Positions 35,501 through 43,077 of a stretch of DNA of 64,000 nt are shown piece by piece. Location: NCBI GenBank assembly GCA_022800755.1, contig JAAWQX010000001.1:62001-126000 (forward strand), read 5' to 3'. Both the position numbers and the translations under genes were made by a program. Source of the DNA: Oscillospiraceae bacterium. GTDB taxonomy: Bacteria; Bacillota; Clostridia; Oscillospirales; Oscillospiraceae. Under the pieces are notes generated by a model. It saw nothing but the letters and a program-made list of their open reading frames with translations, was not told the origin of the DNA and ran no database searches. The number at the start of each line of letters is the position of its first letter. The stretch's first letter is position 1.

Positions 35501-36823
35501 CTCAAAGCCACACCAGCGCTTGTCCCGCTCGTTGTAGGCGCGCTCCCGGTAGAACAGGTAAAAGCCGCCGCCGTATTTCCGGTTAAGCCGTTCGACCGCT
35601 TCCTTGGCGGCCAGCAGGCAGTTTTGGTCCTCCGGCAGCTCCGCTTTGCCCGCTTCTTTCAGGTCCGCCAGGATGCCGAACAGCAGGTTTTCCCCACAGT
35701 CCCGGTTGCTCAGATAAAACTCTTCCAAGTTCTTCGCCGCGTCACGTCCGGCGTTCTCCCCCGTGAGCAGGGCCGAGACCACACAGATGGTCGTCCCCTC
35801 CTCCGGGATGCCGTCTTTCAGTTCCATGCGGCAGATCTGCCGGGGTGTAATGGCTTTGGTCAGGATGAAGTCAATGAGGTTTTTTACCACCTCCGACACC
35901 GGAATAATCAGCAGCAGCGTCCCCAGGATGCTTTGCACCTGGAACCCCAGCAGCAGGGAAATAAACAGCGTGGACAGCAAAAATACCGCCACGTAAGCCG
36001 TGCCCCGGGGAGCCGCCTCCAAGCGTCCCAGGGGCTTTCGGAACAGATAGTAGCCCACGTGCCGGGCCGACGGATTCTGCGCGCCCTCGCACAGCTTCAC
36101 CACCCGGCGGGCAATGCGGTATTCCTCGGTATTGTGCTGCTTGGCAAGCTGCGAGACCTTCCGGCGGTAAGCGTCCCGGGTGATCTCCGCCATGTGGGGG
36201 TACACCCCCGCCGGGTCGCCGCATAAGATCTGCTCCACGGCGCTTTGCCGTTCCAGCAGAGCGGACAGGTCCAGCGTCCCCAGCAGCCGCAGAGTGGTGA
36301 ACAGCTTTCCGGCGTATTCCCCGTCCGCTGCCGCGTCCTGATACAGTTCCGCCAAAGCGTGGACCGCCGCACCGATGAGGGCCGGTACAAACAGACCCAG
36401 TTCCTCACGGCTCAGGGGACTGACCTGCTGAAAACCGTCTAAAAACAGCTCGCAGCGCTCCATGGTCACTTCCCCCACCCCCGCGCGCAGTAAGGTTGTC
36501 GCCAGGGTGAAGATGCGGGTATCTTTGCCCGCGGTATGCAGACGTTTGCTGTGGCGGAAAGCGTCGCAGGCGTCCTGCCCCTCCCGGACCGCCAGATACC
36601 AGTTGTCCAGCAGCCATTCCTGGGCCTGATTCACGGGATTGTCCCGGGCCTTTTGCGCCAGGGCGCTGTGGGCCGACCGCAGCCGGCGCAGGTCCTCGTG
36701 GACTGTCTTGGCGGTGCCCTTGCCGGAGATCAGCCCATCCACCCGGACCGAGCGGGCGGCGTTTTCCGCGTAGGCCGTCAGCCGCGCGTCCTCGATGTAA
36801 ATGCCGTGCTGTGAATATTCCAT
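29588..36823 (-). CDS. Giant cyclic beta-glucan synthase-like protein (GT84 + GH94, NdvB/Cgs-like)
   Basis: 2411 residues, uninterrupted. Membrane segments near 275-325; a GT84-type glucosyltransferase domain about 430-650 with LDADTRLCPG (DxD, about 480) and RLERWTRGDW (RxxRW type, about 630); further membrane segments about 660-700 and 785-830; a glucoamylase-like domain about 870-1230 (HRTSPTNIGLAMTSALAA; YMAHHLGMSM); and a GH94 phosphorylase domain at the end with GGDWNDGMG near 2110. This is the layout of proteobacterial cyclic beta-1,2-glucan synthases (Cgs/NdvB, about 2800 residues), somewhat shorter. The product is inferred. No strong SD is seen before the ATG. Confidence 0.9.
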   Translation of the reverse strand: MEYSQHGIYIEDARLTAYAENAARSVRVDGLISGKGTAKTVHEDLRRLRSAHSALAQKARDNPVNQAQEWLLDNWYLAVREGQDACDAFRHSKRLHTAGKDTRIFTLATTLLRAGVGEVTMERCELFLDGFQQVSPLSREELGLFVPALIGAAVHALAELYQDAAADGEYAGKLFTTLRLLGTLDLSALLERQSAVEQILCGDPAGVYPHMAEITRDAYRRKVSQLAKQHNTEEYRIARRVVKLCEGAQNPSARHVGYYLFRKPLGRLEAAPRGTAYVAVFLLSTLFISLLLGFQVQSILGTLLLIIPVSEVVKNLIDFILTKAITPRQICRMELKDGIPEEGTTICVVSALLTGENAGRDAAKNLEEFYLSNRDCGENLLFGILADLKEAGKAELPEDQNCLLAAKEAVERLNRKYGGGFYLFYRERAYNERDKRWCGFERKRGALLSLAKLLGGEESGLITLSGDVSRLRGAAYILTLDADTRLCPGTARELVGAMLHPLNRPVLDEKTGVVTSGYGLIHPRISVDLTSATETDFARIFAGQGGTDPYTGGCGELYMDLFDRGGFAGKGIIDAEMLVECSKHLLEGRILSHDALEGAYLHGGYLWDVELTDGFPGNPVSYMKRLERWTRGDWQNAPWAFRKKGGALCDIDRFKLLDSLRRSLVAPATLLCLLCGFLLPETGPVVAAWAALIALLSRFLLTLAETSVRKEQERKVRYHSTILHGGKGALLVTASRLILLPWEAWVTFSAICKALWRMNVSKRNLLSWQTFAQSGGKKGGFGSYLERMLPSIVTGLALVLLPCAVIGKAVGILWLVSPLFAFLIAQPRRESAPLSGADRAYLRQRAGEIWQYFVDNCTAEDHYLPPDNVQEQPPRGAAHRTSPTNIGLAMTSALAAADLGLDTEVSCELFIERILTTLEQMPKWSGHLYNWYDTRTLTSLHPVYVSTVDSGNLAASLITVAAGMEEYGRPDLAARARRLFEDMDFSPLYDPSRHLFTIGMDLSAGKLSQGWYDLLSSEARLTGYVAIAKGDVPRKHWRHLSRALVAKDGYRGMASWSGSMFEYLMPELFLPLCRDSLLYETAKFCVYVQRKRPPKGVPWGISESAFFSLDTALNYRYKAHGCAALALKRGMDDDLVISPYSTFLTLPVAPGAAVKNLRRIQALSPLGPYGFYEALDFTPARCRSNSGETVRCYMAHHLGMSMTAIGNLLHGNANVRRFLSDPAMAAHSCLLEEKVPIGGTVLRRRSIQTPQKPPRLLPATWRMEDRRICWTDPACCVLSNGSYTLLADEMGALDAASQDVAIYRVEDTPFTLTVGEERTPLLPRPHMPCAYRWEFSSRAAQYVCDAHRFTAETTLSVSAVERGEVRVVEVRAKQAIPEGTLMYRFQPVLAFSADLRSHPAYCRLGLRARLEDNTLVISRAPRNQLPALHLALSCSAPMSVDEPLGDLADPALTIRVPVKLQKDAVFQVRFTLCTAVSEGAAIAGSRRMLIESREEQAALPESAGVLLHMGTQESALAMELLRALRRPTVHGPLPGKRALLWKYGVSGDLPILFARITDKDQQPAAADLIRCHGLLSLCGVKSDLVLSCGGGDYLNPTMRFLETTLAELGLDGTLNAQGGVHLLPDSDETVSIAAPFATVVMDLSSTFADKPRAFDELTPIFASKSRKESISVPTTSYTDDCAFQFSVHDSLPPRAWSDILTDGALSWCAADAGVGHLWYRNAALYRITPWENDPYAVRGPETLEYLPPEGTPVSLFAANDGLPCAVTYGFGWAKWEKTLPAGTITTTAFIPAGSAARVFIVQSGVAQGKLRWRADLQLGEYARDAAGVETWRDGAALCARNPASVFPDTVFRMVSDPPPEDFTCDRVSADQGKWDSFTGAGASPCFCARLPMAGTVTLVCGCAETDVLLPLTQPEAAFIALEQTQNRWKSTAARLTVRTPDPAVDHAMGGWAAYQAIAGRILARSSLYQGGGAFGFRDQLQDAVNVLLIDPSIAAEQIPACCARQYREGDVQHWWHLPEGRGIRSRCSDDLLWLPWALCEYVEKTGDEELCRREVAYLDSPPLSETEHDRYELALPGTETDSVLSHARRALDCVLSRGEGEHGLLLMLGGDWNDGMGAVGKDGRGESVWLTWFFAHTAQRFASLLDRFANGDGEKYRQYALRYGKAAEESWDGGWYRRGYYDDGTPLGSGESAVCQIDSIAQSWAVMSPGAAPSHRKTALDNALARLFDREHQIVKLFDPPLPPEDTRAGYLSGYGPGFRENGGQYTHGALWLAMACFREQRPDDGWAVLRALWPEGRDLSAFQGEPFVVPADVYSNPNAMGMAGWTWYTGSAGWYFRVFSEELLGLRMENGGLTIAPNLPSGWDGYSAVFRQGDGSELAIEVRGGTVTVNGTPYTPGTSLSIVQKEFINN

Positions 36824-36917
36824 GTCGTGCTTCGACCATCCTTATACAATGAGATGCTTGGTATTTTTCCCAATTTTGCCACTTATATTCCATAGAAAGT
36901 CTATGAAGCAAAAACAC

Positions 36918-36946
36918 TTGACACCGCCGGGCAATGGTGCTATAAT
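36918..36946 (+). promoter_or_regulatory. Consensus promoter of the ylxM-ffh operon
   Basis: Exact TTGACA (36918-36923), 17-bp spacer, exact TATAAT (36941-36946). The only fully consensus sigma-A promoter I found in the window. Confidence 0.93.
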
Positions 36947-36993
36947 CACAACGCTGTAAAGGAAAACTGATTTACACGCCCGGAGGTGATCCC

Positions 36994-37344
36994 GTGACAG
37001 ACGAGACCGTATACCGCACCATGCTGTTCGATTTTTACGGCGAGCTGCTCACGGAAAAACAGCGCACGTACTTTGACCTCCATTATAATGAGGACTATTC
37101 CCTCAGCGAGATCGCAGAAATGACGGGCATTTCCCGCCAGGGCGTTTGGGATATCATCAAGCGCGCGGAAGAGACCCTTCGGAGCACCGAGGAAAAAACC
37201 GGCCTGATCGTCCGGTTTCAGGAGACACAAAGCGCTATCGGAGAGATCGAAACAGCGCTGGAAGCCCTGTGCGGGCGGCTTGAGGGCGAGACGAAGGCAT
37301 TGGCATTAGAATTGACGGAGAAGCTGGAACAACTCAAGGGGTAA
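36994..37344 (+). CDS. ylxM: YlxM-family putative DNA-binding protein (UPF0122)
   Basis: 116 residues with a sigma-70 region-4-like helix-turn-helix: LTEKQRTYFDLHYNEDYSLSEIAEMTGISRQGVWDIIKRAE, followed by a helical tail. YlxM is encoded next to ffh across Firmicutes and is thought to modulate the SRP pathway. GTG start after GGAGGTGATC. First gene of the operon, 6 bp before ffh. Confidence 0.95.
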   Translation: MTDETVYRTMLFDFYGELLTEKQRTYFDLHYNEDYSLSEIAEMTGISRQGVWDIIKRAEETLRSTEEKTGLIVRFQETQSAIGEIETALEALCGRLEGETKALALELTEKLEQLKG

Positions 37345-37350
37345 CAATAC

Positions 37351-38754
37351 ATGGCATTTGAAAGTTTATCGGAAAAGCTGTCCTCCGCGTTTAAAAAACT
37401 CACCGGCAAGGGGCGGCTGAAAGAAGCGGACGTCAAGGAAGCCATGCGCGAGGTAAAGCTGGCGCTGCTGGAAGCGGACGTCAACTTCAAGGTCGTCAAG
37501 GACTTCATCAAAACAGTCACCGACCGGGCCATCGGCACAGACATTCTGGAAAGCCTGAATCCGGCCCAGATGGTCATTAAGATCGTCAACGAAGAGCTGA
37601 TCGCCCTCATGGGCAGCGACACGCAGAAGCTGAACATCGGCAGCAAGACGCCCAGCATCGTAATGCTGGTGGGTTTGCAGGGCGCGGGCAAGACCACCAA
37701 CGGCGCGAAGCTGGCGGGCTATATGAAGCGCCAGGGCAAAAATCCCCTGCTGGTGGCCTGCGACGTGTACCGTCCCGCCGCCATCAAGCAGCTGGAGACC
37801 GTCGGCGGACAGCTGGGCATCCCCGTGTTCCAGGAGGGACAGGGCGACCCGGTGCAGATCGCGAAAAACGGCATTGAATACGCCAAACGCCACGGGCAGG
37901 ACCTGGTGTTCCTGGATACCGCGGGCCGGCTGCACATCGATGAAGCCCTGATGGACGAGCTTGTGCGCATCCGGGATACGGTAGAACCGGCGGAGATTTT
38001 GCTGGTGGTAGACGCCATGACCGGCCAGGACGCAGTGAACGCCGCTTCCGCCTTTGACGAGGCGCTGGGCGTGACCGGCGTGCTGCTGAGCAAGCTGGAC
38101 GGCGACGCGAGAGGCGGCGCGGCATTGTCCATCCGGGCGGTGACGGGCAAGCCCATCAAGTTCGCAGGCATGGGCGAAAAGCTGGACCAGATCGAACCGT
38201 TCTACCCTGACCGCATGGCCGGGCGCATCCTGGGCATGGGCGACGTGCTCTCCCTGATCGAAAAGGCCGAGCAGGTCATGGACGAGAAAAAAGCGGAGCA
38301 GCTTGCCCAGCGGATGCTGGAAAATAAATTCACCCTGACCGATTATCTGGACCAGCTGGAAGCCATCCAGGGCATGGGTTCTCTGGCGGACATCGCCGCC
38401 ATGATGCCCGGCATCGACGCAAAAGCCCTGGAAGAAGCGGACCCGAACGATTCCGTCATGCGCCGCACCAAGGCCATTATCCAGTCCATGACCCACCAGG
38501 AGCGGGAAAATCCCAATCTCCTGAACGCCAGCCGCAAACGGCGCATCGCCGCTGGCGCGGGGGTCGCCGTGGTGGACGTGAACCGGGTCATCAAGCAGTA
38601 TGACACCATGCAGCAAATGATGAAACAGATGAACGGCGCAGGCAAGCGGCAAATGAAAAAGCAAATGAAAAAAGCCAAGAAAAACGGCGGTGTGCCGGGG
38701 CAGATGCCTCCCGTGATGCCCAAGGGCGGCATGTTCGGGAAATTATTTAAATAA
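37351..38754 (+). CDS. ffh: Signal recognition particle protein Ffh (SRP54)
   Basis: 467 residues. N domain 1-90; GTPase G domain about 100-295 with GLQGAGKTTNGAKLA (G1), DTAGRLHIDE (G3) and SKLDGDARGG (G4 region); Met-rich M domain from about 325 (MLENKFTLTDYLDQLEAIQGMG; MQQMMKQMNG) that binds SRP RNA and signal peptides. It directs cotranslational insertion of membrane proteins. Within the ylxM-ffh-rpsP operon. Confidence 0.98.
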   Translation: MAFESLSEKLSSAFKKLTGKGRLKEADVKEAMREVKLALLEADVNFKVVKDFIKTVTDRAIGTDILESLNPAQMVIKIVNEELIALMGSDTQKLNIGSKTPSIVMLVGLQGAGKTTNGAKLAGYMKRQGKNPLLVACDVYRPAAIKQLETVGGQLGIPVFQEGQGDPVQIAKNGIEYAKRHGQDLVFLDTAGRLHIDEALMDELVRIRDTVEPAEILLVVDAMTGQDAVNAASAFDEALGVTGVLLSKLDGDARGGAALSIRAVTGKPIKFAGMGEKLDQIEPFYPDRMAGRILGMGDVLSLIEKAEQVMDEKKAEQLAQRMLENKFTLTDYLDQLEAIQGMGSLADIAAMMPGIDAKALEEADPNDSVMRRTKAIIQSMTHQERENPNLLNASRKRRIAAGAGVAVVDVNRVIKQYDTMQQMMKQMNGAGKRQMKKQMKKAKKNGGVPGQMPPVMPKGGMFGKLFK

Positions 38755-38814
38755 AAAGGGAATGGAACTTCCTTTTTATAGATGATTCCAAACACTAAGA
38801 GAGGTGAAATTGAA

Positions 38815-39057
38815 ATGGTTAAAATTAGACTGCGCAGAATGGGTGCGAAGAAAGCACCGTTCTACCGTGTGGTCGTGGCGGATTCCCGCGATCCCCGTGA
38901 CGGCCGGTTCATCGAAGAGATCGGTACTTACGATCCCCTGACGAACCCCGCCACCATCAAGATCGACATGGAGCGTGCCAAGTACTGGATCAGCAACGGC
39001 GCCCAGCCCACCGACACCGTCAGAGGACTGCTGAAGAAAGCCGAGGCCGCTGAATAA
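38815..39057 (+). CDS. rpsP: 30S ribosomal protein S16
   Basis: 80 residues, normal length: [24 protein letters not shown] and the rest of the S16 pattern. Starts at 38815 with GAGAGGTGA as SD; an in-frame ATG at 38782 has none. Assembly protein of the 30S body. Confidence 0.98.
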   Translation: MVKIRLRRMGAKKAPFYRVVVADSRDPRDGRFIEEIGTYDPLTNPATIKIDMERAKYWISNGAQPTDTVRGLLKKAEAAE

Positions 39058-39071
39058 GGAGTTATACCGGC

Positions 39072-39302
39072 ATGAAAGAACTGTTGACCTATATCGTGGA
39101 GAACCTCGTGGATCATCCCGACGAGGTCTCCGTGACCGAGCGCGAAGCCGGCGGCGAGACCGTATTTGAAGTGCGGGTCGCAGACGGCGACATGGGCAAG
39201 GTCATCGGCCGGCAGGGACGGATCGTAAAACAAATCCGCATCCTCATGAAGGCCGTCGCCCAGAGAAAGGGCAAGAAAGTCTCAGTAGAGATTTTGGATT
39301 AA
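39072..39302 (+). CDS. khpA: KH-domain RNA-binding protein KhpA
   Basis: 76 residues: a single KH domain with the GKVIGRQGRIVKQIR loop (GxxG). Homologues (YlqC/KhpA) bind RNA with KhpB and affect cell size and division in Firmicutes. 14 bp downstream of rpsP, in the conserved order. Confidence 0.96.
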   Translation: MKELLTYIVENLVDHPDEVSVTEREAGGETVFEVRVADGDMGKVIGRQGRIVKQIRILMKAVAQRKGKKVSVEILD

Positions 39303-39333
39303 AAAATGCGCCTCAATGCGAGGCGCATTTTTT
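39303..39333 (+). terminator. Intrinsic terminator between khpA and rimM
   Basis: A stem of 12 bp (39303-39314 / 39320-39331), 5-nt loop and T-run to 39333. It separates the operon into two levels of expression; no clear new promoter is seen before rimM, so read-through is probably partial. Confidence 0.85.
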
Positions 39334-39347
39334 AGAAAGAGGCACTT

Positions 39348-39836
39348 ATGGAAAAAAGACAATACCTGGAAGCAGGAGAGATCGTGAATACTCACGGTAT
39401 CCGGGGCGAGGTACAGATCGTCCCCTGGGCCGACGACGCGGCGTTCCTGCGAAAATTCAAGACCTTTTACATTGACAACAAACCCGTCCGGGTGGAGCGG
39501 TCCATCGTGCATAAAAAGCGCCTGGTCGCGAAATTCGAGGGGGTAGAAGATATCAACGCCGCCATGCCCTTAAAAGGCAAGGTCGTTTTCATCGACCGGG
39601 CAGACGCGAAGCTGCCGAAAGGCCGATTTTTTATTCAAGATATCTTGGGCGCGAAAGTCGTCAACGAAGCCGGCGACATCATCGGCGAATTGACCGACGT
39701 AATGGACCTTCCCGGTGGACAGGTGTATCAGATACAGGGAGAAACGGAGCATCTCATCCCGGCGGTGCCGGAGTTCATTTTGAATGTAGACGTGGACGGC
39801 GGCGTCATCACCGTGCGCCTGATTGAGGGGATGTGA
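39348..39836 (+). CDS. rimM: Ribosome maturation factor RimM
   Basis: 162 residues. N-terminal beta-barrel (EAGEIVNTHGIRGEVQIVPW) and C-terminal PRC-barrel (RFFIQDILGAKVVNEAGDIIGELTDV in part; LIPAVPEFILNVD). Helps maturation of the 30S head by binding S19. 3 bp before trmD. Confidence 0.97.
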   Translation: MEKRQYLEAGEIVNTHGIRGEVQIVPWADDAAFLRKFKTFYIDNKPVRVERSIVHKKRLVAKFEGVEDINAAMPLKGKVVFIDRADAKLPKGRFFIQDILGAKVVNEAGDIIGELTDVMDLPGGQVYQIQGETEHLIPAVPEFILNVDVDGGVITVRLIEGM

Positions 39837-39839
39837 CCC

Positions 39840-41123
39840 ATGCGCATCGACATTCTGACCCTGTTTCCTGACAGTATGCGCGCCGTTTTGGGCGAAAGTA
39901 TTCTGGGACGCGCGGCAAAAAAGGGCGTTATCGACATCCAATGCACCCAAATCCGGGATTATACGGACAATAAACAGCAGCAGGTAGACGACTATCCTTA
40001 CGGCGGCGGCTGGGGCTGCGTGATGATGGCGCAGCCGCTGAAGGCTTGTTTGGACGACGTGATGACCAAAGCGGGGCCGCGGAAAAGCCGGGTGATCTAT
40101 ATGTCCCCCCAGGGCAGGCCGTTCAATCAGGCGGAAGCCCGGCGGCTGGTGGCGGAGTATGACCATTTGGTGCTGGTCTGCGGGCATTATGAGGGCATCG
40201 ACGAACGGTTCATCGAGGAATGCGTGGACGAGGAACTGAGCATCGGGGACTACGTGCTCACCGGCGGAGAACTGGCGGCGATGGTGGTCACGGACTGCGT
40301 GTGCCGCATGGTGCCGGGGGTGCTCAGCGACACGGAGTGCTACACCGGCGAGAGCCATTGGGACGGCCTGCTGGAATACCCGCAATACACCCGCCCGGAG
40401 GTTTGGGAGGGCCGGGAGGTCCCGGAGGTGCTGCGAGGCGGCGACCACGCTAAAATCGAGCATTGGCGGCGCAAACAGCAGTTGGAGCGCACCCGGATCA
40501 AGCGCCCGGATATGTTCGCGGCATTCCGGCCGGACGAGGCCGACGAAAAGCTGCTGCTGGAGCTTCAGCGGGAGCGCTCCCGCATGAAGCTGACGGAGAC
40601 GGTCACCTGCCGGAAAGCGGCGATGGAGGACATGCCCGCGATTTTGGAGCTGCTCTCCGGCGCGCGGAAACGGCTGAAAAAAGCCCGGGTGGACGTGTGG
40701 CAGGGGCCATACCCCAGCGAAGAGACCTTCGCCGCCGACATCGCCCGGGGCGAGTGCTTCCTTTTGCTGTACGGCGATGAACCCTCCGGGATGTTCACGG
40801 TGGAAGCGCCGGGAGCGCCCTACTACGAAGCGGAGCTTACCGACGGCAAATGGCACTCGGAAGCGCCTTATTCGGTGCTGCACCGAAATGTGGTAGCTGG
40901 GAAATTCGCCGGCACCGGTATGGCGGACCATGAAATGCGCTTCATCGAAGAAACCGCGCTGAATCAGGGCGCACGGGCCCTCCGGCTATTGACCCACAAA
41001 AAAAACCAGCCCATGAAGCATTTGCTGCTGCGGCACGGATACCGGTTCGCCGGGAATGTGGAACTCATCCCGGAACCGGGGCTGTCCGGCACCCGGCAGG
41101 CGTTTGAAAAGGTACTGAAATGA
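39840..41123 (+). CDS. trmD: TrmD tRNA (guanine37-N1)-methyltransferase fused to a C-terminal GNAT domain
   Basis: 427 residues, against about 240 for usual TrmD. Residues 1-240 are TrmD: MRIDILTLFP, PYGGGWGCVMMAQPL, VIYMSPQGRPF, LVCGHYEGIDERFIEE, SIGDYVLTGGE and LLEYPQYTRPEVW (SPOUT trefoil knot, SAM site). From about 245 a GNAT-like fold begins (VTCRKAAMEDMPAILELLSGA; GPYPSEETFAADIARGE; FAGTGMADHEMRFIEE; LRHGYRF). The reading frame is continuous with no stop or SD between the parts. TrmD makes m1G37 to prevent frameshifting; the acetyl acceptor is unknown. Confidence 0.93.
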   Translation: MRIDILTLFPDSMRAVLGESILGRAAKKGVIDIQCTQIRDYTDNKQQQVDDYPYGGGWGCVMMAQPLKACLDDVMTKAGPRKSRVIYMSPQGRPFNQAEARRLVAEYDHLVLVCGHYEGIDERFIEECVDEELSIGDYVLTGGELAAMVVTDCVCRMVPGVLSDTECYTGESHWDGLLEYPQYTRPEVWEGREVPEVLRGGDHAKIEHWRRKQQLERTRIKRPDMFAAFRPDEADEKLLLELQRERSRMKLTETVTCRKAAMEDMPAILELLSGARKRLKKARVDVWQGPYPSEETFAADIARGECFLLLYGDEPSGMFTVEAPGAPYYEAELTDGKWHSEAPYSVLHRNVVAGKFAGTGMADHEMRFIEETALNQGARALRLLTHKKNQPMKHLLLRHGYRFAGNVELIPEPGLSGTRQAFEKVLK

Positions 41124-41992
41124 CTGTACAACAACTGTGTGCCCCGGCGATCATCCGGGAAATTTTAGGAAAAAACGGGTTCCGTTTTTCCAAATCCATG
41201 GGGCAGAACTTCCTCATTGACCCCTCCGTCCCCCTGCGCATCGCGGAGGAAGCGGGCATCGGCGCGGATACCGGCGTGCTGGAAATCGGCCCGGGCATCG
41301 GGTGCCTGACTTCCTGTCTGGCGCCCGGTGCGGGCAAGGTGGTCTGTCTGGAACTGGACACGGCGCTCCAGCCAATCTTGGCCCGGACCCTGGAGGAATA
41401 CGGCAATGTGGAGGTCGTTTACGGCGACGCGCTGAAAACGGACCTGCCCAGTCTGGCAGCGGAGAAATTCGCCGGGCTGCGGCCGGTGGTGTGCGCGAAT
41501 CTGCCTTATAACATCACCTCCCCGCTGATCACGGCGTTTTTGGAAGCCGGGTGTTTCGAGACCATCACGGTCATGGTGCAAAAGGAAGTGGCCCGGCGCA
41601 TGGCCGCCAAGCCGGGGACCGCGGATTATTCCGCGTTTTCCGTGCTGGTCCAGTGGTACGCCCAGCCGGAACTGCTCTTCGACGTGCCGCCCCACTGCTT
41701 TATGCCCGCGCCGAAGGTGACCAGCAGCGTCATACGGCTGCAAAAACGCGCCGACCCGCCGGCGGAAGTGCCGGATACCGCACTGTTTTTCCGCACTGTT
41801 CGGGCCGCGTTCAGCCAGCGGCGCAAGACTCTGGTCAATGCCCTGGGGGCCGGGTTCGGGACCTTGTCCAAGCAGCAATTGGCGGATATCATCGCTTCCT
41901 GCGGTTTTGACGAGCGCGTCCGCGGCGAGGCACTGTCCATCCCGGAGTTCGCAAAGCTGGCGCAAGCCCTTGCAAACGCGGGGAATCTGTGA
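41120..41992 (+). CDS. rsmA: 16S rRNA dimethyladenosine transferase RsmA (KsgA)
   Basis: 290 residues. KSMGQNFLIDPSVPLRIAEEA, SAM motif LEIGPGIGCLTSCLA and catalytic NLPYNITSPLI (NLPY). Dimethylates A1518 and A1519 of 16S rRNA as a late checkpoint of 30S assembly. Its ATG overlaps the trmD stop (ATGA). Confidence 0.97.
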   Translation: MTVQQLCAPAIIREILGKNGFRFSKSMGQNFLIDPSVPLRIAEEAGIGADTGVLEIGPGIGCLTSCLAPGAGKVVCLELDTALQPILARTLEEYGNVEVVYGDALKTDLPSLAAEKFAGLRPVVCANLPYNITSPLITAFLEAGCFETITVMVQKEVARRMAAKPGTADYSAFSVLVQWYAQPELLFDVPPHCFMPAPKVTSSVIRLQKRADPPAEVPDTALFFRTVRAAFSQRRKTLVNALGAGFGTLSKQQLADIIASCGFDERVRGEALSIPEFAKLAQALANAGNL

Positions 41993-42027
41993 TACAGTAT
42001 AAAAAACTTTCCCCGGAGGGCGAGCGA

Positions 42028-42396
42028 ATGGCAGTCACAGAATCCGTAGCAGATTACCTGGAAGCGATCATGGTGCTCCAGGCCCAAAAGTCCCGCGTGC
42101 GGGCCGTGGATATCGCCAATTATTTCGGCTACTCCAGACCCACCGTGAGCCAGACTTTGAAAGCGTTCCGCTCCAAGGGCTATGTGGAGGTAGGCGACGA
42201 CGGTTTCATCCGCCTGACGGAACAGGGCCGTCAGATCGCGCAGGATACCTACGACCGGCACCTGCTGCTCACCGACGTGCTCATGGCCATCGGAGTGAGC
42301 GAGGAAACCGCGAAAATCGACGCGTGCAAGCTGGAACATGATATCAGCGATGAGACTTATCAGTGCCTCCGGGCGTTTTTCCAAAAGCGGACTTAA
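42028..42396 (+). CDS. DtxR/MntR-family metal-dependent repressor (short form)
   Basis: 122 residues: winged helix (RVRAVDIANYFGYSRPTVSQTLKAFRSKGYV) plus the metal-binding dimerisation helices; no SH3-like domain. Compared from memory with MntR and DtxR, metal ligands are D9, E12, H78, C100, E103 and H104. D9 is MntR-like, while C100 matches the DtxR cysteine, so the site is a hybrid. It may repress the feo genes at 56.7-59.4 kb, which carry TTAG-N6-CTAA boxes (inference). GGAGG gives ATG 42028; a GTG overlapping the rsmA stop is also in frame. Confidence 0.88.
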   Translation: MAVTESVADYLEAIMVLQAQKSRVRAVDIANYFGYSRPTVSQTLKAFRSKGYVEVGDDGFIRLTEQGRQIAQDTYDRHLLLTDVLMAIGVSEETAKIDACKLEHDISDETYQCLRAFFQKRT

Positions 42397-42401
42397 AAAA
42401 G

Positions 42402-42433
42402 AAAGGCATTGTGCGTTTGCACAATGCCTTTTT
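42402..42433. terminator. Bidirectional terminator
   Basis: A 13-bp perfect stem (42402-42414 / 42419-42431) with a GTTT loop, flanked by As before and Ts after. Serves the DtxR gene and the converging tpk gene. Confidence 0.9.
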
Positions 42434-43077
42434 CAGCGCATTTTCACAATGTCCGGCAGGGATTCCCTGTCCGTTGACCACAAAACCAGCAGCGCGCCGT
42501 CTTCCACGGAAATGGTCCCCGGGCCGTCTGTGAACTCATTGCTCACACCGATGGGAAACGCGCTGGTGACCGTGGCGTTGTCCAGGCCGTACAGCAGCCC
42601 CCGCTCGTACACCCCCGTGGCCGGCGGGCCGAAGCAGAATACGGACACTACCCCGGAACCGGTTAGGGTCACGCTGCCGTTGCGCACCGCGGTGGCGGCA
42701 GTGCCGTCGCCGTAGAGCAGGCCCACAGCATCGTGCTCCGCCAGGAACAACAGCGTTTGCAGGTTGGCGATGGTGTGGTCCAGCCGGCCGCCGATAGCGC
42801 CCACCAGCACAAAATTTCGGTATCCCCGTTCCAAGCCCAGACGTACCGCTAGCATGGCGTCCGTATCGTCCTTCATCACCGGGTGGCACTCAATGTCCTC
42901 TCCCTCCGGCACATAACCCAGAGAATCAAAGTCCCCCACTACCAGATCGGGCCGGATGCCCAGGGCGGACAGCGCCGCGTATCCGCCGTCGGCAGCGATC
43001 ACAAAGTCGCCGGGGGCAGGACGGATCACCGCGTCCTCTCCGTGCCAGGCGCAAACCACATAGCAGACCCGTTCCAT
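42433..43077 (-). CDS. thiN: Thiamine pyrophosphokinase
   Basis: 214 residues. Catalytic-domain motifs: IAADGGYAAL, VVGDFDSLG, HPVMKDDTDAMLAV and VGAIGGRLDHTIANLQTL, then the C-terminal beta domain that binds thiamine (GLDNATVTSAFPIGVSNEF). Transfers pyrophosphate from ATP to thiamine to make TPP. Starts at the last base of the stop of the upstream gene (TAATG). No TPP riboswitch is visible. Confidence 0.95.
   Translation of the reverse strand: MERVCYVVCAWHGEDAVIRPAPGDFVIAADGGYAALSALGIRPDLVVGDFDSLGYVPEGEDIECHPVMKDDTDAMLAVRLGLERGYRNFVLVGAIGGRLDHTIANLQTLLFLAEHDAVGLLYGDGTAATAVRNGSVTLTGSGVVSVFCFGPPATGVYERGLLYGLDNATVTSAFPIGVSNEFTDGPGTISVEDGALLVLWSTDRESLPDIVKMR

Noticed and set aside
42433-43077. 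TPP riboswitch near the thiamine pyrophosphokinase gene
   Set aside because: No CUGAGA or similar TPP core is seen upstream; the gene starts inside its neighbour's stop codon.
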